This document shows positions 22,682-33,400 of a DNA stretch of 64,000 nt, piece after piece (position 1 is the stretch's first letter; every line of letters begins with the position of its first letter). Under the pieces are notes generated by a model that saw only the letters and a program-made list of their open reading frames with translations, was not told the DNA's origin and searched no databases. This stretch comes from Amoebophrya sp. A120 (lineage: Eukaryota; Sar; Dinophyceae; Syndiniales; Amoebophryaceae). The DNA lies in assembly GCA_905178155.1 (NCBI GenBank), contig CAJINV010000004.1, forward strand, positions 1,661,034 to 1,725,033, given 5' to 3'. The position numbers were made by a program, and so were the translations under genes.

Positions 22682-25600
22682 ATGCGGCGGCAGGGCACCA
22701 CCAGCTCGTCCTCTGGCGGTGCTGGCGATAGGGATCCTTCCTCTCACTTGTTTCAGGACAATGGGAAAGAGGTAGTCTACAATAGGACTTCAAATGGAGC
22801 CGGTCAACACCCACACAGCACGGGCACTGCAGGCCGCACGACCAACCACACATATAATATCAACAACGCCAATGGAGCAGGACAGCTACAGGAGGGGCCA
22901 CAACTACAAAGTGCCCCAGGCACGAGCGGAAGTGACCGGAGTCAAGGAACGACAACAGGTCCAGGATATAATACTACCTGCTACGCAGTGAACAAGAGGG
23001 CAACTTCTACGATCAACCAGGACCTGGAGCTAGAGCAGTACAATTTTGATCACTCGTTGATCGGCGCCATAGCAAACTTCGGGACCGGAAGCAGGACGGC
23101 AAATAGTGGTAATTCCGCGTCCTCCTCTCACGTGGTAGACATTGGTGGAATTATCCCACCTCCGCACGAAGTTGTAGAGACCGCCCCTAATTGCGATTAT
23201 AGCCGCAATTTTTATCCAGGAACAATAGTGAATGAGAGCGATTTATTTTACAACGACGCAGCAGCCGCACACGAAGATCCTAGTGCACCACACCAGCAAG
23301 AAATATTCCAGTTTACCGCGTTCCAGGACTACATGGTAACAACTACGCGGCCGAAATCCAGCAAGAACGGCGTTAGCTTTTCCAGCACGCACACCGAGGG
23401 CTTCCACCGCATGCCGCTGAAATTTTCCGCTGCGAGTTTCAAGGCGGCGGCGGAAAAGGCCGGTCCCTTCGAGGGCTCCGCGGCCGAAGCCAAGGCCAAG
23501 GCGGAGGCCGCCGAGAAGGAAGCCGCTACAAAAGCAGGAGGAGGTGAGGCTGCTGCTGCACCAGCGGTTGTTCCGAAAGCGGCGAAAACCGCGCCGGCCG
23601 GGTTCGGTTTAATGAAGGCAAAGGCTGCAGCAGGAACAGAAGCTGGTACAACAGCAGCAGAGACTGCTGCTGCTGCTGCTGCACCAAAAGCGGCCGCAGC
23701 ACCTGCAGCAGGAGACGGAGCTGCGGTAAAACCAAAGGGGCTGGGTGGTTTACTCGGGAAAAAGGCAGCGCCCGCGGCCTTGGCGACCCCGGAAACGAGT
23801 CCCGCAGGCGTGGTGGAGAATAAGGCAGCCAGCAAAGTCACGTTCGATGTGGCGGATACTAAAGGGGGAGATAACGGAACAGCCAGTGCGGATAGCTCAA
23901 CAACTATCCTGAGTAAAAACGTACCCACACCAGAGTCAGGATGAGGATTTTGCAACACAAACCTAGGAGTTTTGTGAGTCGCGCATGACAAAATGCACTA
24001 TGCAGTGTAGTGCAGGTTAGCAAGTGCAGCCGCGTCACAGATTCATCTGCTCATCCTGTTCACAGCATCACAAATTCCAAAACACGATTGGAAATGGCTC
24101 TCATGGGGATGCGCATTACAAGTCTTCCTGTCTTTGCAAATCTGCATTACAACTCTGGTGTGGGTACGTTTTTACTCAGGATAACAACTAATACACCCAA
24201 ACCCAAGGGTCTGGGCGGTCTGTTCGGTAAGAAGGCTACGGCTATTTCGCCCGAGGCAGGAGCTGCTGCCAACGGCGACGCAGCTACAGCGCCCGCCGCG
24301 GGTGGAGAAGATAATGGTACCACGACACCCAAAGCGGCTTCGAGCCCCCTACTTGGCGGCTTAGGAAAAGCAAAATCCCCCGGCGCGGGGCTCGGCGGAC
24401 TGCTGGGCGGAAAAGCCGGAGGACCAGCAGGAGATGCGGCGAACGGCGCGGCGCCGAAAACGCCGGGCGCGGGGCTCGGCGGGCTGCTGGGCGGCAAGCC
24501 AAAGAGCGGAACGGGGGGATTGTCCATGACACAGCTGATGATGGCCAAAAAAACCGCGGCCAAAGTGAAGGAAAAGGCGAAGAGGCTCCGGGAGGAAAAG
24601 ATGGCGCACTTGAAGGCGCTGCCGCCCTTGCAGAAACCCAACCCGATCGAGAGGAAAAAGAAGATGCGGGACCCCGACGCCCGGGCCAGCATGACCCCCA
24701 TCCAGAGATTTGTTACCACCAAGGGGTTCGACGGCTCTATCGGCCTGGCCATCGCGCTCAACGTGCTGTTCATGGGCTTCGAATATCAATTGTCGGAGAA
24801 GGACGTTGAAAGCGACGATATACAGATACTAATTCTGGTATAGATAAACTACACTTGATGTTACTTGAATGAGGATAACCATAACATCTTTGACCTTGCA
24901 GTGCATAGTGAAGATGAAGTTCAACAAGAAGTAGAAGATTCATTCCTGCTGCGACACGAGATTCTTTGCAAGAACCCATTTATGATCATTTGAACATGAG
25001 TCGATGTCGGTCACTATAAACGTTCACTTCGCTATTTTGTACGTAGAGTCCTCTACTTCTGTTGAACAAACCACTCTACTAGGCAGTGACCTGCTTAAAC
25101 CCTAATGCAACGACCTATCACTGCACAACTTGTATACGCCTTTTGTTTTTCATCTAAGTACCACTATCGCTAGACTACACAAAATCGATCGGAGCGTATC
25201 AACAAACCAATCTGGACATCATCACAGGTAACGGATCTTTTCTTCCTGGCGATCTTTACCGGTGAGTTAGCTGCGCGCGTGACGGCTTTTGGGTGGCGTT
25301 TGATGTTTTCCGAGCTCACCTACATACTAGATGTCGTGGTCGTCTTCACCGGGTTGATTTCCGAGATCATCATGCCGATAGCCGCGGGGACGTTCATGCA
25401 GCTCTCCACCAGTAACTCCCCGGTGCTCAACCTGGTCCGGTCCATGCGCGCCCTCCGTGCGCTCCGTGTCCTCCGCGTGCTGACCATGTTTGAGCAACTC
25501 TGGCACGTCGTGGAGCTCTTCTTTTTCTCCTTGACCCCGCTCGCCTGGGCGGTGGGCTTCATCCTGGTGGTGATTTTCCTGTTCGCGATCTTCTCCATCG

Positions 25601-28600
25601 TGCTCATCGGCCGCGCGTCGATGGGCGATAGTCCGGAGGTGGTCACCGCGCAGCAGGACTTTTACACGACTTCCTATCCTGAGCAAAAATGTCCCCACCC
25701 CAGAGTTGTCATGCAAATCTGCATGCCAAAAAAGTTTCTCATGCGGAGCCCCATGAGAGCCATTTTCTAGTCGTGTTTCGGGATTTGTGATGCTAGAATC
25801 AGAATGACGTGCTAGATCTGTGATGCTACGGAACTACCTAAACAGGACTACACTACAAGGACAAATTTGTCATGCGAAACAACCAAAGCTGGTTGATTTG
25901 TCTAGCAGATCTCCCGTGCCCACTCTGGTGTGGGGACGTTTTTACACAGGATACCTCCGAAGCCTTGATTACGCTGTTCTCCATCATGACATTAGACGGG
26001 TGGACGACCAGTACCAAACCTTTATTCTCCGAGTACACGTGGACCTACTTCTGGTTTTTGTTCTTCATCTCCATCTATCAAATGCAAAAGTGTCTGGGTC
26101 TGGGAGATTGCGAGAGTTGTCATGCTAGTCTGGCATGACTCTGAGCTGGTCGCGAACAGCTCCTCCTCCCACTCTCTGTCATGCAAAAACGCAGTTTCTC
26201 ATGCGGTGTAAGCAACAACTCAGAACCATGAAAAAAACTTGTCATGCTTGGCAGCGCAACATTATAGTGAGTTCACTATTCCCTATCCCTTTCTTGCATC
26301 ACAGACCCAGACATATTTGCAATGCATACCATCTCGGCCTTCTCGCTCATGAACCTGATCACGGTCACCGTCTTGGAGACCGCTCGGGCACAGCAGGTCT
26401 ATGCAAGAAAAAAACTGTGTAAGTGTAAATTTGTGTTGCAGAACATGCAACAGCGTTACACCTGTCATGCCAGACAGCCATGAAGTCCTCTCTTCGTGTG
26501 TGTTTTCCCTTACAAGCCACGCATGACAGGTTTTCTGTGTCATGTAGAGCAAATTTGTGATGCTGTTCCTCAAAGAAAGTTACACTTACACACTTTTTTT
26601 CCTGGATAAGGTCCTGGTGCAGACCAACACGGAAATCGACCTGAAGACGCAGGAAATTGCGGATTTGTTGGACTTTCCGGGAGAGGAGGAACAGACGACG
26701 AAGGAATACTTCATCGAAAACTGGCACAAAAACCGGGCGTTGAGGTTCTTTTTCATACATTTTTTGTACGATATGGATTTGGATATTGAAATTTTTCTTT
26801 ACCGATCGATGCCCTACTACTTTTAGCTTATAGTACAAGAACCCTAGTAAAAGGTTAGTAGTACTACTAGTATCTATTGCTCACACGATCAATTAATCAC
26901 CAAAAAATCATGTCAAATTTATTACTTCAAAACCCTCAGGCTACTGTTCGAGAAGCTGCACCTGAACGCGGCCGACGCCACGGGTTTCTTCGAGGCCCTG
27001 GATATCGACGGTAGCGGCGGTTTGGACCACTTCGAGTTGGCCACCACGTACATGGAGCTCGTCTCCTCCGTGATGCTATCAAATGCAAATATATCTGGGT
27101 CTAACAACCGAAACTTGTAATGCTGTGTTGGGAATAGTGAATGCTCTGTAATGCCCAGCCAAGCATGTGCATGAGAAATGTCTGCGCTTCGTTGCGTAGT
27201 TGCGTTTTTCGCATGACAAACTGCGTTTTTGCATGACAGACGAAAGGGTCTCTTCTTGGACAGCGCGCATCAGAAACTTTTTGGTCATCCCAGAGAAGCA
27301 TGACAAGTCTCGCAATCTTCCAGACCCAGACACTTTTGCATTTGATAGATGCACGCGCCGCACAACATCGCGCTGATCCGTTCCGTATCCTGTGCAAAAG
27401 TATCGTACTTGTATTGCAATCATGCATTACAAGTCTTGTTCTACTTAAGGTAAATCGAAATCCACATTACAAATTTTATTTCTCATGCTGAGGAAATTTG
27501 TAATGCATTTATGCGAGTGCGATACTTTTGCAATGCATATTCCGCCTGCGACCCGGCGGAGAAATCCAAGTTGCTGAAATCGACCATGCTTCAGTCGCAG
27601 CAGGGGCGGTTCGTGGCGGAGTTCCGCGAGGCGCGGGCGGACGAGAAGCAGTTCCAGGACAAGCAGGACGCGGACCTGGCCGCGGAGCGGCAGAAGGCGC
27701 AGTCGGACCGAAACTTGATGCGGCAGGAGCTGGAGAGTATGCGCAAGGAGATGACGGAACTGAAAGAGCTGATCAAAGACCTGAAGGACGCCGGGCCGCC
27801 GGTGATGCTTATCAAATGCAAAAATGTCTGGAAACCTGTGATGCTAAAATGTGGATGATGGAAACAGTTCCGACTGCAGCCCAGCGTGACAACTTTCCAG
27901 AACGCTCTCTCATAGGCGATCCGCATGAGAAACTGCGTTTTTGCATGTGCAAAAAAGGCTGCGACTTTTGTTGGTTATGCAACACAGATTTTCTAGGTTT
28001 GGCAAGCTAGCATTACAAGTTCCAACCATCCAGACCCAGACATTTTTGCAGCTGATAATGCCCGTGAATCTGCAAAAACTCATACGAGAGTCCGACACGG
28101 GGAACGAGGGAACCAACGATTTACTGGATCTCACCATCGACTCCGTACCCGCGGGCGGACAAACAGGAGCAGCAGTTATCAAATGCAAAAATGTCTGGGT
28201 TTGGAGGAATGCAAGCTTGTCATTCTTGTCTGGCATGACTCGACGATATTAATCTGTGTTGCATAGGCACGAAAAGGCCCTCTACTTACCTGTCATGCAA
28301 AAACGCAGTTTGTCATGCGGAATACGTAAGAAATGGGAGCCAAGAAATTTGTCATGCATACCATAGCTGCGTATTGCAGTGCGTCTACCATTCACTTTTA
28401 GCATTACAAGTTTCCAGACCCAGACATATTTGCAATGCATAGCTGTAGTTGCCTCACCAAAGAAGTCGCCAGCTGGGAAGAAAAAATCACCAGGAGGAAC
28501 GCCTATCAAATGCAAATATGTCTGGGTCTGGAGAATACAAACTTGTGATGCGCATTTCAGATCACAGAAAAATCTCTCATGCATAGGCAGCAAAAAGTTT

Positions 28601-28868
28601 CCACTTTCTGTCACCAAAATGGGGGATTTGTCATGCGGATTCGGCATCGCAAACGCTTTTCGAAACCTGTGATGCTAGAGCTTCCATGCCAGACTTTCTG
28701 TGTCATGCAAAAACAGCATGAGTCTTCCAGACCCAGACATTTTTACAGTTGATAACGCCGAAGAAAAAACCAAAGACGGCGGGGAAGAAGAAAAAGTCCA
28801 AGGGAAATAACGGCGGTGCGACGGATGGGGGAGCAACGAGCGGAAAGGACTCCGACGATGAGAAGTGA
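22682..28868 (+). CDS. Voltage-gated cation channel, single six-TM domain with EF-hand
   Basis: Twelve exons join in frame to 1116 codons including stop: 22682-23904, 24189-24837, 25228-25674, 25959-26075, 26334-26399, 26614-26744, 26940-27076, 27353-27385, 27545-27809, 28063-28176, 28447-28503 and 28760-28868. The N-terminal 550 residues are low-complexity, Ala/Lys/Gly-rich, with repeats of the type GLGGLLGKK. S1 is IGLAIALNVLFMGFEY, S2 VTDLFFLAIFTGELAAR, S3 around YILDVVVVF. S4 near residue 694 has Arg at every third position (RSMRALRALRVLR). The pore near residue 784 reads TLDGWTT, close to the T-x-D/E-G-W filters of calcium and sodium channels. S6 is SAFSLMNLITVTVL. An EF-hand loop DIDGSGGLDHFE (about 898-909), a coiled coil (about 930-1010) and a Lys-rich tail follow. 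Expected role: voltage-gated Ca or Na entry at a membrane, tuned by calcium. If single-domain, it would act as a tetramer. Confidence 0.92.
23411..24530 (+). repeat. Low-complexity Ala/Lys/Gly coding repeats in the channel
   Basis: The encoded motif KPKGLGGLLGKKA, and variants GLGGLFGKK and GAGLGGLLGGK, occur five times on both sides of the introner 23905-24183, separated by Ala-rich spacers. The element therefore landed inside a repeated coding region. Confidence 0.75.
23905..24183. mobile_element. Introner, family F6, TSD ACAAC
   Basis: TATCCTGAGTAAAAACGTAC to GTACGTTTTTACTCAGGATA, almost perfectly inverse. ACAAC on both sides (23900-23904, 24184-24188). Confidence 0.95.
24838..25227 (+). 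other. Conventional GT-AG intron in the channel gene
   Basis: CTG|GTATAG to CATCATCACAG|GTAACG. Joins S1 to S2 in frame (QILILVTDLFF). No terminal inverted repeat. Confidence 0.85.
25675..25953. mobile_element. Introner, family F6, TSD C(T/C)TCC
   Basis: TATCCTGAGCAAAAATGTCC to GGGGACGTTTTTACACAGGATA. CTTCC before, CCTCC after. Lies between S5 and the pore loop. Confidence 0.9.
26076..26328. mobile_element. Introner, family F1, TSD CCATC
   Basis: TATCAAATGCAAAAGTGTCT to ATATTTGCAATGCATA. CCATC on both sides (26071-26075, 26329-26333). Splits S6. Confidence 0.95.
26400..26608. mobile_element. Introner, family F3, TSD AGGTC
   Basis: TATGCAAGAAAAAAACTGTG to CACACTTTTTTTCCTGGATA. AGGTC on both sides (26395-26399, 26609-26613). 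Confidence 0.95.
26745..26939 (+). other. Conventional GT-AG intron in the channel gene
   Basis: GAG|GTTCTTTTTC to AAAACCCTCAG|GCTACTG. Restores NRALRLLFEKLHL, leading into the EF-hand. AT-rich, no inverted ends. Confidence 0.75.
27077..27347. mobile_element. Introner, family F1, TSD GATGC
   Basis: TATCAAATGCAAATATATCT to CACTTTTGCATTTGATA. GATGC on both sides (27072-27076, 27348-27352). Confidence 0.95.
27386..27539. mobile_element. Introner, family F2, TSD TTCCG
   Basis: TATCCTGTGCAAAAGTATCG to CGATACTTTTGCAATGCATA. TTCCG on both sides. Only 38 bp after the previous element, leaving a 33-bp micro-exon. Confidence 0.95.
27810..28057. mobile_element. Introner, family F1, TSD ATGC(T/C)
   Basis: TATCAAATGCAAAAATGTCT to CATTTTTGCAGCTGATA. 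ATGCT before, ATGCC after. Confidence 0.9.
28177..28441. mobile_element. Introner, family F1, TSD GC(A/T)GT
   Basis: TATCAAATGCAAAAATGTCT to ATATTTGCAATGCATA. GCAGT before, GCTGT after. Confidence 0.9.
28504..28754. mobile_element. Introner, family F1, TSD ACGCC
   Basis: TATCAAATGCAAATATGTCT to CATTTTTACAGTTGATA. ACGCC on both sides (28499-28503, 28755-28759). Confidence 0.95.
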
Positions 28869-30487
28869 GCAGTTCTTTGCATCGACAGCAAGAACACGGC
28901 TGTGTTGAGGACTGAAAAGTACTTTGTAACAAACAAAATTAATTGAAGTACTGTCTGTCGCGCACAGAAGTTCTTGTGGTAAGTAGTCGTTCGTACCAGC
29001 ATTTTTGATTTGACGCCTTTTTATTTACTATCTGACGCCTTTTTTATTTACTATTTGACACCTTTTTATTTACTATTTTGACCTTTTTTTTTTCTAACGA
29101 ATAAATCACATCAACATAATCAAGCAAAACCCGAAAAAGCAATTCGATGAAGGTCGCAAAGCTAATATCCCTCCTCCCCACGGGGGGTCGTGGTTTGGCG
29201 GCTACAGCATTTTTCAGCAAGTCTGATCTTCGCAGACGGTGACGTAACAAAATCACAACCCTTTTTCAGATTCTAGAAACTCACAACTTCACAAGAACCA
29301 CAACCCCGCACCGCCCAAAAAACCTCGAGAATGGTGACACTTCATCTTGCGGACGACGACTTCTCAAACAAGAGACGAGCGGCGCAGAAGTTAGGAGTCG
29401 GTGGATTCTATCTACATGCGCGGCTGCTCGTCGTGCCTGCTCCCGAGCAAGATGGAGTACTAAAGTCACCATTTTCATCTTCGTAAAATACGACACCAGT
29501 AGTACCCCTGAAAGATTTTTTACCTGCCTAATAGATCATACTTGTGAGGAGAATCAAAGTACACTAAGAATACTATGTGGATTTTTACCGGTCTTGTTGA
29601 AGCACAGGACCTGTTTTTACATCAACCCCGCGCGGCGCTGTCTAGGATAGGACCTCATCCTACAAGACAAGAAAAATCTTGACATTTCTCTTTTTTTTTC
29701 GCTTTTTTTCCTCCTTGTCTATTTCTATTGCGTTCGACGGCGTTCTTGTCACGGCAGAAGTTCTTGCTTCTGCTTTTTTGGCAACTGCCTTGCGATGCCG
29801 CTCATGAAAAACTTAATGGTGTTCCAACTCAATCGGTTCTGGAAGTGAGGTATTTGGAACGAGGATGAGATCACGCGCCAGGCATATGGGAGGACTGTGT
29901 CTGTGCATTATCGAGATCATCGCCATCGGTGAACCTAGAAGTGCCACAAGATCATTGAAAATCGATCCGTTTCCGTGTGATCCGATCGCTCTGCTGGTGA
30001 TACAGAAAGTACTTTCAATAAAAACCGATCGCGATCCAAGAAAACAAAATGTTGCGAAAATACATGGTCCACCCGCTCATGATCCACCCGCTCTTGCGAA
30101 AAAAATCGACATCAAGATCCACCCGCTCGTGATCTACTTAATCTTGATTGATTTGTCGGTCTTTATTGTGCCTATTACTTACACTAATTATATACGGATT
30201 TTGATTTATTTTCCAAGCAAAGCTTTTTTATCTTCTTCGCGTGAAACGCAAACCACAGGGACGAGGAGTGTAACAGGAACGTACGTATCATGAACAACGA
30301 AGTATTGGACGAACAAGCTAGAGTTATTGTAGGCCAGGAGATAGAAGAGTCTAAATCTATCAACAGCAGCAGCAGGTGTTTTTCGAACTTTTTTCTTCTC
30401 CTCTCTTTTCGAAACTTATCCCCATTCCGTTCTACTAGAAACAGCATCAGCCTCCGCGTGGATAAAGATGATATCAAATAACCTAAA
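28869..30487. other. Intergenic between channel and acidic ORF
   Basis: No gene supported. It contains a short AT-rich tandem repeat at about 29011-29090 and several short frames (29865-30293) with no recognisable product. Confidence 0.5.
29011..29090. repeat. Short tandem repeat, about 22-bp unit, 3-4 copies
   Basis: Units of the form TGACGCCTTTTTATTTACTA, diverging towards the right end. Confidence 0.8.
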
Positions 30488-33400
30488 ATGAGCCAAATAA
30501 ACCACGACGGCGTAGCGGGGGCGCAAGACCAAGAGGACGGTAAACAAAAAGTGGTGGACGACAACTTTTTGTTCACAGACGACGAAGATGTGTTGGACAC
30601 CACCGAGGAGAACGTGTCCTCTTCGGATGAAGAACACAACAACTCCACCGGCGCAGCACGACGGCGCCCGCGGTCAACATCTAGTCCATCATCTTGCCTG
30701 TCGTCCACCCCAAGAGTTATGTCAAAGAACCGCGAAGATGAAGAAGAAGATGAGGATGATGATGATGATGATGATGAGCAATTACATCTCCACGACCTAG
30801 AATCAGCCTCGTCCAAGAATTTCCTCTTCCCCCCCAAGGACCTGCAAGATGAAGCCGAGGACCTGCAAGAGGAGCTGGACCGGCAGCGCAATGTAAACCA
30901 GACGGTGCAGCTGCATCGCAAAAAAACCGTGAACCTGCACACGTTTGCCGAAGATTTACAACAGCACGAAGACGGCATTCTGGCGACTTTTGTTTTCTCG
31001 GACGCACTGGACCAGCTTGCGGATGAAATGCTGCTGCAGCAGGAAGAAGAACCAGTAAAAAATCTTAAAAGCGCATCAAGCGACCAACAAGAACCGCAAC
31101 CGGCTCTACTCCGCAGTATTGCAACCGCGGGTTGGAAATGGTTGTGCGAGAACTTCTACGGTAGCGGGGCCGCGGGGACGAGGAGTAGATCCTCTTCTGC
31201 TCCTGACGAGGAAGCTCCAAACCACCTTCTCCACGACTTCGTTCTTTCTTCGGAAAAAACGAGGCGAGGACTGGAACTGCTGTTTGGAATTGTAGGAGAA
31301 GAAGATCAAGAAGAAGAACAAAACGGCAGCAGTTCCTCCCAAAGGCAAAGAAGTGGTGGAAGAAGGACGAACCGCAAGCAGATGAACCAGGTAGACGAAC
31401 AAAAACTGTTGATCAAAGAGCAAAAGTTCCTGTTCCACTTACACAAAACCTACCACGAGAAATACAGCGAGACACAGCTGCTCGAAGATCCGGTGAGCGA
31501 TTCGTGCCCGCCATCTGCAGACGTGAGCGGGCTGCAATTTGAGACGTTAACCGACGACATTGACTTCTTCCTACAACTACGTAGGAAAAACGCGCATCTG
31601 CTGCCTTCCTTCTATAATTCCCTCGAAGGACCACGACGACCTGGAGCACGAAATAAAATCGGAACGACGTCGGAAGAAAACAAGAACAGACGTCTTGACG
31701 CCGAGCGAATGATGCAAGGGCGAGATGAAATCGTCCAGGAGCTCGAAAGCCTCCCGGTTCCCGAAACAAGCTTACTTGAATTCAGCTACGAGAGGCGAAA
31801 GGAGCGGTTTCAGCACTACAAATCCGCTTGCTATAATTCCGCGCTTTTGTTCAACCCTTGTCTAAAGGTCATCCCGCGGGGCTCGGCGGGATCGCAAATG
31901 AAGAGGCCCATCCATCAGGTTCAGTGCCCGCATGTTGCGAAGTTCACGGAGCGGCAGCAATTCAAGTTGATGCGGGAAAAAAGCTTGCTAATGCGGGAGG
32001 AGGAGGAGGAGGAGGAGGACGATGATGATGAGGATCAACATGCGCTCGGTCGTTTTGATGATGGCGGGCACCAGGATATGAACTCCTACTCAGATCATGG
32101 CACAACTCCTGCCGGGTCGTCTCTCCTGGCGATGGGTCAAGATCATGCTGAACACCAACAGAATGGTACTAAACCGATGAAAGATGAGTTGGATGCGTTG
32201 TTTGAAGATGACGAGGAGGACGACGACGAAAATAGGCCTCTGCTTGTCGGAGGAGCAGGCGAGATGAACTACAACTACCCTGAACATCATGTGGATGATG
32301 AGGTGGAGGACCAAGACCATCTCTCGCTCAACGCACAAGACAAAGACTTCGATATGGAGATGGAGCCGCAGGGGGTACTGGATGAAGTTGAAGAAAACGA
32401 TGAACGGGAAAAAATAGATGTTGGGCCCCAACAAGAACAACCAGCAGAAGTTTTTTCTTCCAGCAAGGAAAGCGAAGTTGAAGAAGGTGGACCACTGCGT
32501 GGACGTCGAGGAGGAGGTGCTGATACAGCGTCTGCTGCTGCTGGTCGCTCTTCTTCTCCATTGACAAAGAGGAGAAAGAAGATGACAGGCCGCGACCAGG
32601 AAGTAGGAGAAGATGATGACCAGCAAACTTTCGACCTGGTAGCTGCCACGCAAGAACAAGAAGTAGATAAAACTGTGGTGGACACTTCTAAAGAGCGTGA
32701 AGATCTTCAACAAGCCCTCGTCGAAGCAGATGTGGAACCAGCAGAACCACCGCATAATCATTTTGAAGATCAAGATCTAGCCAACGAGGAGATAAAAATG
32801 CTCCAAGACAGCAAGCTCAAGCAGCAGTCGCGTTTTTTGCCACTTCAGAAAGTTTTGGCGGAAGAGAAAGAGTGGTTTGAAAGAAAGAGGCGGCTGCAAG
32901 AAGAGAACGAGTGCAAACAAGATGAACAGCAGGACATCCTCCTCCGCATCTCCATCTTCGACCGTCGCGCCGAGAGCAAGGTGGACGAGCACATAGGAAA
33001 TAAAGCCGGTGGCGGTACTGGTGGTTCATCATCCACCACTTGCCCCGTCGAGCCGATTGGGAAAGTTTTGGAGAAGTGCGTGTTGGTCTGCGACGTGCTG
33101 GGATCCACGTTGCTGTCCGATTTTTCCCTGTTTTTGCTGGATCAGCTGCACCGCATGACACCCCAGTCCGGCGTGATCTCGACTTTTCCCTCAGGGGTAG
33201 AGTGCATTCTGGCGTGTCAAGACACCCTGTACGTGGCGCCGTTTCCGCAGTTTCGGGGATTTGAGGTAGTCTCGAGAAGGATTAATACGAGAAGAAGTGG
33301 GCAGCACGAAGAAGAAGAAAAAGCAGAGGGAGGTGATACTTGTGCCAGGTGGACCACCAACAGTTCTTGCGGGGAGTTTGTGGACCGTGTGGACGAGTGG

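Noticed and set aside
22667-24789. Minus-strand Ala/Pro-rich ORFs opposite the channel N-terminus
   Set aside because: Antisense shadows of the low-complexity repeats; the plus-strand frame continues through the intron into a recognised channel.
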